Positions 8,118-18,067 of a stretch of DNA of 64,000 nucleotides are shown piece after piece. This DNA comes from Myxococcota bacterium (GTDB taxonomy: Bacteria > Myxococcota_A > Bradymonadia > UBA7976 > UBA1532). The DNA lies in assembly GCA_963169045.1 (NCBI GenBank), contig CAUJDF010000094.1:49080-113079 (forward strand). Reading direction: 5' to 3'. Position 1 is the stretch's first letter. Each line of letters starts with the position of its first letter. The notes under the pieces were generated by a model. The model made no database searches and was not told where the DNA came from. It saw only the letters and a program-made list of their open reading frames with translations. The translations under genes and the position numbers were made by a program.

Positions 8118-9329
8118 TTGCGGACCGGTTCGATCGGGAGCACCGCGCCCGCGGCCGAGCGGGCGCTCACGAGTGACGGGGTCCTGCTGGGCATGCGGCG
8201 CTACCCGCGGCCGAACGCGCCGCCGGTGCTGCTGCTGCACGGGCTGGCCCAGAACCTCCACGGCTGGGACCTGCCGGTGCCCGGCCACAGCCTGGCCCGC
8301 CACCTGTCCGCCGCCGGCTTCGACGTGTGGCTGGGCAACCTCCGCGGGCACGGACGACGTCCTCACCGCAGCGGGGCCGGCGCCCGCGCGGCGCGCATCG
8401 ACGACTACGGCCTGCTCGACGTGCCGGCGCTCCTCGACCGCGTCCGCCGCGTGACCGGCCGGCCGCCGCTCGTCGTCGGCCACAGCATGGGCGGCATCGC
8501 CACGCTGATGTGCCTGCAGGGCGCGGCCTACGACGCGCAGGGGCGGGTGATCATCGATCCGGCACGGGCCGAGGCACGGCAGCGCGCGGTGGCGGGGGCG
8601 GTTTTGGTGGCGGTGCCGCCCGGGCTGCGCTGGGACGTGCGCCCGGGCCTGGCCTCGTGGCTGCGCGGCGAGAAGTGGGAGTGCAACCCGCTCTTGCAGT
8701 CGGTGTTGGCTCGGCGGCCCGTCCGGGGCCTGCTGAAGAGGCTGCCGCTCGACGTCTTCCCCACCGGCGGCGTGGCCCGCGCTGTCGACCGCGCCGCGGC
8801 GCTGCCCGGCCCCTTCGGGCTCGTCGGCGCCGGCGTGGTGCACGTCGGTGGCGCCGCCGTGAGCCGCGCCCTGGCCCACACCCTCTGGAACCCCGAAAAC
8901 ATGGACCGAGCGCTGGTCGAAGCCGAGACGCGCCATACCCTCGAGGACGCGTCGCGGGCGGTCCTGCACCAGTTCGTCGACTGGATCGCCCACGGCACGA
9001 TGCGCGAGTACACGACCGACGACCCCGCGCGGCCGCCGCACGTGTACGCCGACCACCTGCAGTCGGTGCAGGTGCCGGTGCTGATGGTCGCCGGCGAGCT
9101 GGATCGCGTGGTGCCGCCGTCGCAGGTCGTCCGTCACGGCCTGCGCAACGTCGGCAGCAGCGACCGCGCGCTCCTGGTCCTCCCCGGCTTCGGCCACAAC
9201 GACCTCCGCGTCGGGCTGGCGGCGCCCACCGCGCTCTACCCGCGCATCGTCGAGTGGCTGCGCGACCGCGCGGCGCTCACCCTGCCGAACCGCGCCCCCG
9301 CGAGCGCCCGCGCCCACGACCTGGGCTGA
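8118..9329 (+). CDS. Alpha/beta hydrolase (lipase/esterase-like)
   Basis: 403 residues if translation starts at TTG 8118, which has GGGAGGGGG eight bases upstream; an in-frame ATG at 8052 would give 425 but has no Shine-Dalgarno site and lies in a candidate -10. The fold is clear: VLLLHGLAQNLHGWD (oxyanion loop), VVGHSMGG with the nucleophile Ser ~145 counted from the ATG, GELDRVVPPS (acid) and GFGHNDLR (His ~380). There is no signal peptide. The substrate is unknown; the N-terminal strand order resembles lipases and lysophospholipases. Its TGA overlaps the ATG of the glycerate kinase by one base, so the two are translationally coupled. Confidence 0.85.
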   Translation: MRTGSIGSTAPAAERALTSDGVLLGMRRYPRPNAPPVLLLHGLAQNLHGWDLPVPGHSLARHLSAAGFDVWLGNLRGHGRRPHRSGAGARAARIDDYGLLDVPALLDRVRRVTGRPPLVVGHSMGGIATLMCLQGAAYDAQGRVIIDPARAEARQRAVAGAVLVAVPPGLRWDVRPGLASWLRGEKWECNPLLQSVLARRPVRGLLKRLPLDVFPTGGVARAVDRAAALPGPFGLVGAGVVHVGGAAVSRALAHTLWNPENMDRALVEAETRHTLEDASRAVLHQFVDWIAHGTMREYTTDDPARPPHVYADHLQSVQVPVLMVAGELDRVVPPSQVVRHGLRNVGSSDRALLVLPGFGHNDLRVGLAAPTALYPRIVEWLRDRAALTLPNRAPASARAHDLG

Positions 9330-10414
9330 TGCGGGCCGTCCTGGCCCCCGACAGCTTCAAAGGGTGCCTCTCGAGTCCCGAGGTGGCCGCAGCGCTTGCC
9401 TCGGGCCTCCGCGACGTGTGGCCGGACGTGGAGACGCTCGCCCGTCCGCTCGCCGACGGCGGGGAGGGGACGCTGGCGGCGCTGGTGGCGGCGGTGCCGG
9501 GCACGCTCGTGCCGGCGCGGGTCCGCGGCCCCCACGGCGAGGCGGTCGACGCGGCGTGGTGGCGATCGGCGGACGGGCGGCTCGGCGTCGTCGAGATGGC
9601 GCGGGCGTCGGGGCTGTCGGTCACGACGCGGCGGGAGCCGCGGACGGCGTCGACGTTCGGCACGGGCGAGCTCGTCGCGGCGGCCGTGGCGGCGGGCGTC
9701 GACGAGGTGTGGGTGGGCGCCGGCGGCAGCGCGACGGTGGACGGCGGCGCGGGCGCGCTGGCCGCGCTCGGGTGCCGGCTCTCCGACGCGCGGGGACGGC
9801 CGACGATGGACCCGGCGCGCGTCGTTCGCGTCGAGGCGTCGCCGCTCGCCGCGACGGTGCGCGTGCTCTGCGACGTCCGCAACCCGCTGCTCGGAGCGGA
9901 GGGGGCGGCGGCGGTGTACGGGCCGCAGAAGGGCGCGTCCGCAAAGGAGATTCCGGTGCTCGAGGCCGGCCTCGCCCGGTTCGCCGCGGCGCTCGCGGTG
10001 ACCTTCGGGCGCGACCCCGCGGCCGTGGCCGGCGCGGGGGCGGCGGGCGGCCTCGCGGGGGGCCTCTGGGCGGCGTTCGGCGCCGAGCTCCGGCCCGGCG
10101 TCGACGCCGTCGCGACGCTCGTCGGCCTCGACGCGGCCATCGCGCGCGCCGACCTCGTGCTCACGGGCGAAGGGCGCCTCGACGAGCAGACCGCATACGG
10201 AAAGACGGTCGCCGGCGTGCTCCGCCGGGCCGCCGGCCGCCCGGTGTGGGTGTTCGCCGGCGACGTCACCGAAGCGGGGGAACGCTGGTGCGCCGCCCAC
10301 GGGGGGTGTGCCGTGCCGATCGCGCCCGGACCCCTCTCCGCCGAGGCCAGCAGCGCCGCCGCGGCGACGCTGCTCCGCCGCGCCGCCGCGCGCGCGGCCC
10401 GCCTCCGACGCTGA
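9329..10414 (+). CDS. Glycerate kinase (GlxK/GarK family, glycerate 2-kinase)
   Basis: 361 residues; ATG 9329 overlaps the TGA of the hydrolase (TGATG). Family landmarks are present in order: APDSFKGCLSS at the N terminus, ADGGEGTLAAL, the GTGELV and GAGGSATVDGGAGAL loops, and EGRLDEQTAYGKT near the C terminus. These enzymes phosphorylate D-glycerate with ATP to 2-phosphoglycerate, feeding glyoxylate/serine or photorespiratory-type carbon into lower glycolysis. Length is normal for the family (~370). It is probably cotranscribed with the preceding hydrolase. Confidence 0.93.
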   Translation: MRAVLAPDSFKGCLSSPEVAAALASGLRDVWPDVETLARPLADGGEGTLAALVAAVPGTLVPARVRGPHGEAVDAAWWRSADGRLGVVEMARASGLSVTTRREPRTASTFGTGELVAAAVAAGVDEVWVGAGGSATVDGGAGALAALGCRLSDARGRPTMDPARVVRVEASPLAATVRVLCDVRNPLLGAEGAAAVYGPQKGASAKEIPVLEAGLARFAAALAVTFGRDPAAVAGAGAAGGLAGGLWAAFGAELRPGVDAVATLVGLDAAIARADLVLTGEGRLDEQTAYGKTVAGVLRRAAGRPVWVFAGDVTEAGERWCAAHGGCAVPIAPGPLSAEASSAAAATLLRRAAARAARLRR

Positions 10415-10448
10415 CGAACCGCCGCCGATGCGGTAGAAGTCGGCGTCG

Positions 10449-11558
10449 ATGTCGCACCCACCCTCCCACGCGCGCCGGCGCGCGGCGCTGGCGGCCCTGC
10501 TCCTGTCGGGCTGCGGCGGCGCGCGTCCGGCGCCCGAGACGCCCTTCGCCCTGGCCATCGCGTCGACGAGCGGCGGCGCCTATGTGGCCGGCTGCGCGGA
10601 GGGCGATCGCGTCGCGGCCGCGCGGCCCTACGCGGTGGAGCGCTGGCATCTGCCCGCCGACGGGGCGCCGGCGCTCACGGCGCGGGTGCCGGTCGGCGTG
10701 CCGGGCGTGGATCCGCCCGTCGTCTCGCTGACCTGCGACGGGGAACGCCTCGTCGTCGGCCTGGCCGAGGGGGCAGTCGGTCTCGAGGGCGGGGCCGTGG
10801 CCTGGCGCGGCGCACCGCCCGCAGGCTGGCCCGCCGCCGCGCCGCCGCCGACGAGCGACGGGCCGCACCGCTTCACGGCCACGCTGCCCGACGGACGCGT
10901 CACGGCACTCGGTGACTGGGGCCGCGGCACGCTCCGCGGCGGCGAGTTCGTCGAGTGGCGTCCCGCGGCGGGCGGCCTCGCCGAGGCGACGTTCGACGGC
11001 GAGGTCGTGTGGGCGGTGGGGCCCGGCGGCCTGTGGCGCTGGCGGCCCGGGCCGGGCGAGCCGATGGCGGTCCCGCTGCCCGCCGGACTGGCCGGGCAGC
11101 CCCTGGTCGACGTCTTCCGCGACGGTCCGTACCTCTGGGTCCGCACGGCAGAGGGGCAGGGGTGGCCGTTCGACGTCCGCGGCGCCGTGCCGGTCGTCGC
11201 CGCCGAGCCGGGGACGCTCGCCGATCCGCCCGCCGCCCCGCTGCGCGCGCCCGCCGGCCCGTTCTCCATCGAGGCCTCCGCCGGCGCGCGCCGACTGCGG
11301 ATCCTCGAGGCCGAGGCGCAGCGCCTCGTCGGCGACGTCGAGCTGCCGGGCCCGCTCCACGCGCTGCTGCCGCTCGGCGACGTGTTGCTCGTCGCTGCCG
11401 GGGACGAGGTCCGGGCGCTGCGCTTCGGTGACGACGGCGCGGCGCACGTCGCCGGACGCCTGCGCTTGTGGTCACCGACGGTCCGCCTGTTCGCCGTCGG
11501 CGACCGGATCCTGCTCGTCGGCCCGCGCTACGGCTTCGCGGTCGCCCGCCGCCCGTAG
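10449..11558 (+). CDS. Lipoprotein, beta-propeller-like, unknown function
   Basis: 369 residues with a lipoprotein signal (LLLSGC, Cys ~22). The mature protein is rich in short beta segments with a repeated G-E-x-V-x-x-L-x pattern and Trp-containing turns (VWAVGPGGLWRW, PYLWVRTAEGQGW), suggesting a PQQ/WD-type propeller. I do not recognise the family. It lies 34 bp after the glycerate kinase on the same strand and could be in the same transcript, but no functional link is evident. It is convergent with the GH57 gene across a hairpin at 11559-11599. Confidence 0.7.
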   Translation: MSHPPSHARRRAALAALLLSGCGGARPAPETPFALAIASTSGGAYVAGCAEGDRVAAARPYAVERWHLPADGAPALTARVPVGVPGVDPPVVSLTCDGERLVVGLAEGAVGLEGGAVAWRGAPPAGWPAAAPPPTSDGPHRFTATLPDGRVTALGDWGRGTLRGGEFVEWRPAAGGLAEATFDGEVVWAVGPGGLWRWRPGPGEPMAVPLPAGLAGQPLVDVFRDGPYLWVRTAEGQGWPFDVRGAVPVVAAEPGTLADPPAAPLRAPAGPFSIEASAGARRLRILEAEAQRLVGDVELPGPLHALLPLGDVLLVAAGDEVRALRFGDDGAAHVAGRLRLWSPTVRLFAVGDRILLVGPRYGFAVARRP

Positions 11559-11599
11559 CGCGCCCGGCCCCGGAGATCGATCGCGGCCCCGGGGGCGCG
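11559..11599. terminator. Candidate bidirectional terminator hairpin
   Basis: Seven-base perfect arms CGCGCCC (11559-11565) and GGGCGCG (11593-11599), with further partial GC pairing inside, sit between the convergent lipoprotein and GH57 genes. There is no T-tract on either side, so the call rests on position and stem only. Confidence 0.3.
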
Positions 11600-11617
11600 A
11601 ACGCCGTCGTCGCGCGC

Positions 11618-13774
11618 CTACACGCTCCAGTTCAGCTCTTCGAAGTGCTCGTCGGGAACGACCAGGTGGATGTTGCCGCCGGCGGGGTAGCGCTCGAGCT
11701 CGACGCGGTCGCGCAGCAGGTGCACGGCGACGGTGGCCCGGTCGCCGGCGGCCAGCGCGAGGCGATGGAAGGGGATGCCGAGCTCGAGCACGCCGTGCTC
11801 GAACTTCACCTGGTCGATGGGGCGGGGATCGATGGGCCGCAGGTCGGGGCCGATGCGCCAGAGCGTGCCCTCGCGCGGCTGGTCCAGCGGGATCTCGGCA
11901 TAGAAATCCTCGCCGCCGTGCAGGTGCACGCGCACCGTCGCCCCGTGCAGACCGTGCGTCGACGCGTCGTCGAGCGGCTCGAGACGCAGGTAGAAGCGGT
12001 CGGGGTCGAAGCCGTAGCGCAGCCGGCCGAAGTAGCGCACCGCGCGGTGCATGCTGCCGCGCGGCGCCGACAGCTCGACGACGCCGCCGCCGACCCAGTC
12101 GAAGTAGGTGCTCTCGCCGTCGAAGCGCGGCGTGACGAACGAGCGCGGCTGCTTGTCGAACGGCACCGCGCGCTCCGGCGCCAGCGGCTGGTGCAGCGCG
12201 CTCGGCGCCTGCGCGTCGAGCGCCTCGTAGACCGCGATCAGGTGGTGGCGGAAGAGGTGGTCGAAGTCGGGATCCTGCTCGCTGCTGAACGGCTCGCCGT
12301 ACCACCAGAACCAGTCGCTGCCCTCGGCGGCCAGGATGTGGTCGTAGGCCACCGCCACCTTGGCCGGATCGGCCTTCGCCCTGCGCTGCTCGAAGAACCG
12401 GCGCGCCTCGCCGAGGAGCCGCCACGCGACGTTGTCGGTGGGATCGCCGATCCAGATGCCGAAGTCGCCGTGGATCCACGAGCCGGAGTGCAGCTTCGTC
12501 AGGGTGCGCCGCGGTGGGTGCGCGGCGAGGTGCTCGCCGAGCCGCACCGTCCGCAGCCAGGGCAACTGGGGCAACGTAGCGCAGAGGCGCTCGAGGAAGG
12601 CCATCCCGCTGTCGGTGAAGGCCTCCCACGGGTTCTCGCCGTCGAGGATCACCGCCAGCAGCGGCGGCTCGTCGTTCGCCTGGGCACCCTCGCGCACGGC
12701 GGCGAAGCGCCCCACCAGGTCGTCGACCGCCACCTCGGGCGCGTTCTTGGCGTAGGTGAAGCCGATGAGGTCGCTGATGGCCGTGTCGCGGAACACGGCG
12801 TCGATCTCGGCGCCCTCGACCTGGACGCGATACGGCCGGAAGAGATCGGATCGCCGCCGCTCGCCGCCCGGCAGGCTGCGCCAGAGCTGTTGCTCGTCGG
12901 TGGCCATCCACCGGAGGCCGTGCGCGGCGAGGAGCGGCACGATCTCCGGGCTGACGGACCCCTCGGCGGGCCACATGCCCGTCGCCTTCGAGCCGAACGC
13001 CTGCGCGTGGGCCACGACGGCGCGGCGCACATGCTCCCGCGCGTCGTCGGGCCACTGGAAGCGCGGCGGCCGCGGCGAGCTGGGCGCCGAGCGCGAGGCG
13101 ACGTCGGAGTCGACCACGAGCGGCAGGATGGGATGGTAGTACGGGGTCGTCGACACCTCGATCTGGCCGCGGTCGATGAGCCGCGTATAGAGCGGCAGCA
13201 GCCGGCGCATGACCGCGATCTGCAGGTCGAGCAGGCGCTTCTTCTCGTCCTCGGTGTACCCGCGCCCCCGGGCCTCGAGCTCCGCGATGAGCGGGTACTC
13301 GCGGCGGGCCGCGAAGCCGAACCACGCCAGGTTGAACAGGACCTGCAGGTCACGCAGCTCGTCGACGGTCATCGTCTCGGCCGCGTCGGGCCGCATCGCG
13401 TCGAGGCCGCGTTTGTTGAAGAGGCTCCAGTAGCGCGGCCGCGGGCGGATGCCGGTGTCGCGGTTGATCGAGAAGAAGTTGCGGACGACGAAGGCCCGCT
13501 CCGACGCGCTCAGCAGACGCGCCGGCTTGCGCGAGACCTCCCAGTAGAGGTCGCGCTCGCCGCGCTCCACATAGGCGGCGAGCTGCTCGAGCAGGACGGG
13601 CACGAAGTTGAACGTCGCCCGCACGTCGGGGTGCCGCTCGAACAGCCACGCCATGTCGAAGTAGGCGCGGGAGGCGTGCAGGCGCACCCAGGGGAGCATC
13701 CGCTGCCCGGTGGTCGGATCGCGGTACTCCGGCTGGTGCATGTGCCAGACGAAGGCGACGTGCAGCACGCTCAT
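11618..13774 (-). CDS. Glycoside hydrolase family 57 (amylase/4-alpha-glucanotransferase-like)
   Basis: 718 residues, ATG 13774 with GGGAG about eight bases upstream. The N terminus FVWHMHQPEYRDP is the first conserved GH57 block. The WPAEGSVSPEIV block (~residue 268) carries the expected nucleophile Glu and ILDGENPWEAF (~377) the expected acid/base Asp. The ~300 residues after the catalytic barrel form the beta-rich accessory part. No signal peptide, so cytoplasmic. GH57 enzymes act on alpha-1,4-glucans. The position 20 bp downstream of glgC points to glycogen synthesis, remodelling or breakdown; the exact activity (amylase, glucanotransferase, branching) cannot be settled by eye. Confidence 0.92.
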   Translation of the reverse strand: MSVLHVAFVWHMHQPEYRDPTTGQRMLPWVRLHASRAYFDMAWLFERHPDVRATFNFVPVLLEQLAAYVERGERDLYWEVSRKPARLLSASERAFVVRNFFSINRDTGIRPRPRYWSLFNKRGLDAMRPDAAETMTVDELRDLQVLFNLAWFGFAARREYPLIAELEARGRGYTEDEKKRLLDLQIAVMRRLLPLYTRLIDRGQIEVSTTPYYHPILPLVVDSDVASRSAPSSPRPPRFQWPDDAREHVRRAVVAHAQAFGSKATGMWPAEGSVSPEIVPLLAAHGLRWMATDEQQLWRSLPGGERRRSDLFRPYRVQVEGAEIDAVFRDTAISDLIGFTYAKNAPEVAVDDLVGRFAAVREGAQANDEPPLLAVILDGENPWEAFTDSGMAFLERLCATLPQLPWLRTVRLGEHLAAHPPRRTLTKLHSGSWIHGDFGIWIGDPTDNVAWRLLGEARRFFEQRRAKADPAKVAVAYDHILAAEGSDWFWWYGEPFSSEQDPDFDHLFRHHLIAVYEALDAQAPSALHQPLAPERAVPFDKQPRSFVTPRFDGESTYFDWVGGGVVELSAPRGSMHRAVRYFGRLRYGFDPDRFYLRLEPLDDASTHGLHGATVRVHLHGGEDFYAEIPLDQPREGTLWRIGPDLRPIDPRPIDQVKFEHGVLELGIPFHRLALAAGDRATVAVHLLRDRVELERYPAGGNIHLVVPDEHFEELNWSV

Positions 13775-13793
13775 GGTTCAGGCTCCCGCGGTC

Positions 13794-15074
13794 TCAGGCC
13801 TCGACGTGGGCGCCCTTGGGAACGGCGACGATGCCTTCGGGGCTCACCGTGAAGCGCTCGCGGTCGCGCTCGAGGTCGTAGCCGATGCTGGCGCCGGGGT
13901 CGACGCGCACGAACTTGTCGAGGATGGCCCGGCGCACGCGCGCGTTGCGGCCGATGTCGACGCCCTCGCCGAGGACGCTGTCGCTCACCTGGGCGTAGCT
14001 GTGGACCTTCACCGAGGGCCCGAGGATGCAGCGGTGCACCCAGCCGCCGGAGATGATGCAGCCGGGGCTGACCATCGAGTCGGTGGCGTAGCCACGGCGC
14101 TCGTCCTGGGCGCCGTCGAACACGAACTTGGCCGCCGGCAGGTGCTGGTACGTGGTGCGGATCGGCCAGAGGCGGTTGTAGAGGTTGAACGTCGGCAACA
14201 CGTCGACGAGGTCCATCGACGCCTCCCAGTACGCCTCGAGCGTGCCCACGTCGCGCCAATAGCCGCGCTCCTTGGGCTCCATGCCGGGGTGCGTGTTGCC
14301 GGAGAAGTCGTACACGAACACGTTCCGGGTCCCGACCATCGACGTGATGATGCTCTTGCCGAAGTCGTGGGCGCTCTGTTCAAGCCCGGCGTCGTGCGTG
14401 ATCTCCTCGACGAGCGTGCGCGTGCGGAACAGGTAGTTGCCCATGCTGGCGAGGCACATCTTCGGGTTGTCGGGCATCGGCGGCGGGTTCGACGGCTTCT
14501 CGACGAAGTCGGTCATGCGCCCGTTCGCGTCGACGGCGAGGATGCCGAACTGGTGCCCCTGCTCGATGGGCACCGGGATGGCAGCCATCGTCAGATCGGC
14601 GTCGCGCTCGCGGTGGAAAGCCACCATCTGCCGCGCGTCCATCTTGTAGATGTGGTCGGCGGCGAACACGGCGACGATGTCGGGCTGCGTGTCGGTGATG
14701 AGGTTCAGGTTCTGGAAGATCGCGTCGGCGCTGCCCCGGAACCAGTCGCGCCCCACCCGCATCTGCGCCGGCACCGGCTCCACGAAGTGGCCCATGATGG
14801 GCGAGAGCTGCCAGCCGCGCGTGATGTGCGAGATCAGGCTCGAGGCCTTGTACTGCGTCAGCACCTTGACGTGGTACAGGCCCGAGTTCACGAGGTTGCT
14901 CAACACGAAGTCGATCAGGCGGTAGCGGCCGCCGAACGGCACGGCGGGCTTCGCCCGGTCCCGCGTCAGCGGCATCAGCCTCGTGCCCTCGCCCCCGGCG
15001 AGGACCATGCACAGCACCCGTCCGTGGGCCTCGAAAGGCCGCTCGGCGGGCATTTCCCCGTATGTCATGGTCAT
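13794..15074 (-). CDS. glgC: Glucose-1-phosphate adenylyltransferase (ADP-glucose pyrophosphorylase)
   Basis: 426 residues. ATG 15074 overlaps the TGA of the upstream kinase (ATGA). It makes ADP-glucose from ATP and glucose-1-phosphate for glycogen. The nucleotide-binding block [20 protein letters not shown] is intact, with [37 protein letters not shown], and a C-terminal left-handed beta-helix region ([34 protein letters not shown]). Length and motifs match GlgC closely. A frame extension further upstream is only the shadow of the kinase gene. It sits between a Ser/Thr kinase and a GH57 enzyme, which implies coordinated glycogen metabolism. Confidence 0.97.
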   Translation of the reverse strand: MTMTYGEMPAERPFEAHGRVLCMVLAGGEGTRLMPLTRDRAKPAVPFGGRYRLIDFVLSNLVNSGLYHVKVLTQYKASSLISHITRGWQLSPIMGHFVEPVPAQMRVGRDWFRGSADAIFQNLNLITDTQPDIVAVFAADHIYKMDARQMVAFHRERDADLTMAAIPVPIEQGHQFGILAVDANGRMTDFVEKPSNPPPMPDNPKMCLASMGNYLFRTRTLVEEITHDAGLEQSAHDFGKSIITSMVGTRNVFVYDFSGNTHPGMEPKERGYWRDVGTLEAYWEASMDLVDVLPTFNLYNRLWPIRTTYQHLPAAKFVFDGAQDERRGYATDSMVSPGCIISGGWVHRCILGPSVKVHSYAQVSDSVLGEGVDIGRNARVRRAILDKFVRVDPGASIGYDLERDRERFTVSPEGIVAVPKGAHVEA

Positions 15075-16642
15075 CGTGCCCACAAGAACCAGGCGACGCC
15101 GGCGAGGGCGACGCCCACCGCAGTGAGGATCACGAGCCCGCGCGAGGACCTGCCCTCGTCGGGGCCGTCGATGGGGGTGGCGACCCGGCCGCGCGTCGCC
15201 GGGGCGGTGGCTGCCGCCGCGCGGCTCTCGCGCGTCTGGGGGCCGGCGGGCGCGCCGCGCGGCTTCGTCTCGGCGGACGGCGACGGCGCCGCGTCGGCGA
15301 CCTCGGCCTCCGGCGGCGGCTCGATCCGGACCGCCCGGGCGGACGGGCCGTCGGCGCGCTTCGGCGGGTCGGGGGGCGGCGGCGGCCGCGTCGTGCGCGG
15401 CGCGGGCGTCCGCTCGACCGACGCGGCGGGTCGCGACGGGCCCTCGAGCAGGTCCTCGAGCGACTTGTCGCGCTCGTAGCCCAGCTGCTGCTTCTCGTAC
15501 GGCGACAGGTCGATCGACGTGCGCTCGCCGTCGTCGAAGCCGATGTCGGTCGCCCAGTTGCGCGGATCCTCGCCGCCGAACGTGTGCTCGGGGTCGAGCT
15601 CGGAGACCGGCTTGAACTCCATCTTCTGCAGGTCTTCGAGCGACGTGAACTGGTTGATGTGCTCCTGGATCATCTCGCCGATGGCCCGGGCGCCGCTCGT
15701 CATGCGCGCGCGCTGCTCCTGCTCGCGGCTGCGCTCGGCGAGGACCCGCTTCACCAGCAGCGCGATGTCGTAGCTGGTGACCATCAGGCGGTTGTCGAAC
15801 AGGAAGCGGGACAGGTCGTGGGCGAGCTCGAGCGAGCTCTCGTGGCGGTGCTTGGGTTCGCGGGACAGCGCCTTGCGGATGACGCCCTCGAGCTGGGGCG
15901 GCACGTCGGGGTTGATCTCGCGCAGCGACGGGATCTCGGCCTTGCGCACGAGCTCGACCGTCTCGAGGTCGGTGCGGCCGTCGAACAGCCGGCGCCCCGC
16001 CAGCGTCTCCCACAAGAGGATGCCGGTCGCGAAGATGTCCGCCCGGAAGTCGACCTCCTGCCCGAACGCAGCCTCGGGCGAGAGGTAGCTGAACTTGCCC
16101 TTCACGACGCCCGGATCGGTCAGCGTCAGCTGACTGGCCGCCTTGGCGAGCCCGAAATCCACCAGCTTGACCTCCCCCTCTTTGCTGATGAGCACGTTCG
16201 GGGGGGAGACGTCGCGGTGGACGATGTTCAGCGGCCGATCGCTGGGATCGCGGCGCAGGTGCGCGTGGCTCAGGCCCTTGCAGATCTCGACGCCGATGAA
16301 CGCCGCCTGCTCGGGTGGCACGCGGAAGCCGCGCGCGCCGAACGCCTCGAGGATCGACTTGAAGTTCGATCCGTCGACGTACTCCATCACGATGAAGTAG
16401 CTGGCGTCGGACACGCCGATGTCGAAGGTCTGGACGACGTTGGCGTGGTTCAGGTAGAGCGACAGGCGCGCCTCGTCGAGGAACATCGAGATGAACTTCT
16501 TGTTCTTCGCGAGGTTCGGGAGGACGCGCTTGATCGCCACGAGCTTCTCGAAGCCGCGCAGGCTGGTGGCCTTCGCCTTCCAGACCTCGGCCATGCCGCC
16601 GGCGTCGAGCTTCTCGAGGATCGTGTACTTCTGCTGGGCCAT
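15071..16642 (-). CDS. Ser/Thr protein kinase, C-terminally membrane-anchored
   Basis: 523 residues. The kinase domain covers ~7-275: a G-loop variant [19 protein letters not shown], the catalytic loop [13 protein letters not shown] (Asp present, Pro-Pro in place of the usual Lys-Pro), [10 protein letters not shown] for the DFG motif, and [17 protein letters not shown] is a subtype common in myxobacteria. Residues ~390-500 are a disordered Pro/Arg/Ala linker, and the last ~20 residues form one hydrophobic helix ending in [12 protein letters not shown], so almost nothing lies beyond the membrane. The TGA overlaps glgC, making the kinase the first gene of a kinase-glgC-GH57 operon. Regulation of glycogen enzymes by phosphorylation is a reasonable guess. 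Confidence 0.93.
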   Translation of the reverse strand: MAQQKYTILEKLDAGGMAEVWKAKATSLRGFEKLVAIKRVLPNLAKNKKFISMFLDEARLSLYLNHANVVQTFDIGVSDASYFIVMEYVDGSNFKSILEAFGARGFRVPPEQAAFIGVEICKGLSHAHLRRDPSDRPLNIVHRDVSPPNVLISKEGEVKLVDFGLAKAASQLTLTDPGVVKGKFSYLSPEAAFGQEVDFRADIFATGILLWETLAGRRLFDGRTDLETVELVRKAEIPSLREINPDVPPQLEGVIRKALSREPKHRHESSLELAHDLSRFLFDNRLMVTSYDIALLVKRVLAERSREQEQRARMTSGARAIGEMIQEHINQFTSLEDLQKMEFKPVSELDPEHTFGGEDPRNWATDIGFDDGERTSIDLSPYEKQQLGYERDKSLEDLLEGPSRPAASVERTPAPRTTRPPPPPDPPKRADGPSARAVRIEPPPEAEVADAAPSPSAETKPRGAPAGPQTRESRAAAATAPATRGRVATPIDGPDEGRSSRGLVILTAVGVALAGVAWFLWAR

Positions 16643-16705
16643 CCGCGGCGATTAAAGCCCACTTCGCGCGGCGGGGCAAACCACGTCGCGCACGATTTCG
16701 CGCGC

Positions 16706-17122
16706 ATGTCGATCGACTGGATCGCCCTCATCCGCCACGAGGCGGAGGGCCTCGCCGAGGCCCTCCGGACGGGTGCCGTGGCGCGCCCGCGCCGGGCCTC
16801 CGCGCGCGCGCTCCTGGCGGAGGCGTTCGCCGCGTGCGAGGCGGGCCGGGGCGACGCGGCGCTGCTGCGGCGCCTCGACGCCTTCGCGCACCCGTTCGCG
16901 CCGGCCATCCCGCGCCGCGTCCGCGTGCCGCGGCTGATCCGCGGCGCCGTCGACCGCCGGCTCGTCGCGCGGCTCGAGGTGCTCTCGGGCGTGGCCGACC
17001 GCCTCGTCGCCCGCGTCGACCGCTTCCTGGCGGTCACCGGCATCGAAGGCCTGCCGCCGCTGCTCAAGGCGCCGAAGACCGGCGACCCCGAGCCCTTCGA
17101 CATGGACCTGACGAAGGGCTAG
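16706..17122 (+). CDS. Small conserved-looking protein of unknown function
   Basis: 138 residues, Arg/Ala/Leu-rich and largely helical. No signal peptide, membrane segment or known motif; segments such as [21 protein letters not shown] look like amphipathic helices. ATG 16706 lacks a strong Shine-Dalgarno site. Support comes from position: it fills the gap between two well-supported genes, is divergent from the kinase, and its TAG forms a CTAG shared-stop palindrome (17119-17122) with the convergent ppsR, which would be odd for a spurious frame. Confidence 0.6.
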   Translation: MSIDWIALIRHEAEGLAEALRTGAVARPRRASARALLAEAFAACEAGRGDAALLRRLDAFAHPFAPAIPRRVRVPRLIRGAVDRRLVARLEVLSGVADRLVARVDRFLAVTGIEGLPPLLKAPKTGDPEPFDMDLTKG

Positions 17123-17952
17123 CCGCGCGGATCGGCCTGGTCGCGCTGCTTCTTGAGGCCGAGCAGGATGGCCGCCGTCTCCTCGATGGCGCGGTCGGTC
17201 ACGTCGAGCACCGGCCAGTGCGCGTTCGCCTCGAAGATCTGCCGCGCGAAGGCGATCTCCTTGTCGATGTGGTCGCGCATGCCGTAGGCGGTGTCGGCGG
17301 GCATGCCGAGCTGCTGCAGGCGCGCCTGCCGGATGCGGAAGAGCGCCTCGGGACGGATGTCGAGCGCGTAGATCTTGCGCTGGTCGACCTGGAAGAGCTC
17401 GGCCGGCGGCTCGATGCCCATCACGATCGGCACGTTGGCGACGCGGTGCCCGCGCTGGGCGAGGTAGGTCGACAGGGGCGTCTTGCTCGTGCGCGAGATG
17501 CCCACCAGCACGAGGTCGGCCCGGTGCAGGTTGCGCGGGTGCTGGCCGTCGTCGTTCTTCACGGCGAACTCGACGGCCTCGATGCGCATGAAGTACTCGT
17601 CGTTGACCTTGTACAGGCCGCCCGGCTCGGCCCGTGGCCGGCTGTCGAGGTAGTGGGCGAGCTTGCCGATCAGCGGCCCGATCAGGTCGACGTGGTCGAT
17701 CTCGGCCTCGTCGCACAGGTGCTGCAGGTGCTCGCGGTGGGCGGGGTTCACCATCGTGTGCACGAGCAGCGCGCCCTGCTCGGCGGCCCGCTCGACGACG
17801 TCCTCGATCTCCTTCTCGTCGCGGACGCGCGCGAACACCTCGACGGCGGCGCCGTGGTCCTCGAACTGTCGCAGCGCCGCGCGGACGACCTTGTCGGCCG
17901 TGTCGCCGGTCGCGTCGGAGAGGATGGCGATTTTTCTTTTGATTTCAGCCAT
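17119..17952 (-). CDS. ppsR: Phosphoenolpyruvate synthase/pyruvate phosphate dikinase regulatory protein
   Basis: 277 residues from ATG 17952 (start MAEIKRKIAILSDATGDT, the typical N terminus of the family; an upstream in-frame start at 17988 only adds unrelated residues). The bifunctional kinase-phosphorylase of the DUF299 family inactivates PEP synthase or PPDK by ADP-dependent Thr phosphorylation and reactivates it by Pi-dependent phosphorolysis. The P-loop GISRTSKTPLS at ~151-161 and the block YLAQRGHRVANVPIV are canonical. It would set the balance between glycolysis and gluconeogenesis, which fits the nearby glycogen and glycerate genes. Confidence 0.95.
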   Translation of the reverse strand: MAEIKRKIAILSDATGDTADKVVRAALRQFEDHGAAVEVFARVRDEKEIEDVVERAAEQGALLVHTMVNPAHREHLQHLCDEAEIDHVDLIGPLIGKLAHYLDSRPRAEPGGLYKVNDEYFMRIEAVEFAVKNDDGQHPRNLHRADLVLVGISRTSKTPLSTYLAQRGHRVANVPIVMGIEPPAELFQVDQRKIYALDIRPEALFRIRQARLQQLGMPADTAYGMRDHIDKEIAFARQIFEANAHWPVLDVTDRAIEETAAILLGLKKQRDQADPRG

Positions 17953-18067
17953 GTGCAACGCGGAATCGGTTTGCCCGAATGCTATCACCCGTCATGCGCG
18001 CGCCGCAATGCCCGACCCGCGCGGCGCGGCCCTTGCCGGGGCGGATCGGGCGTGTTAGTCCGCCGGC

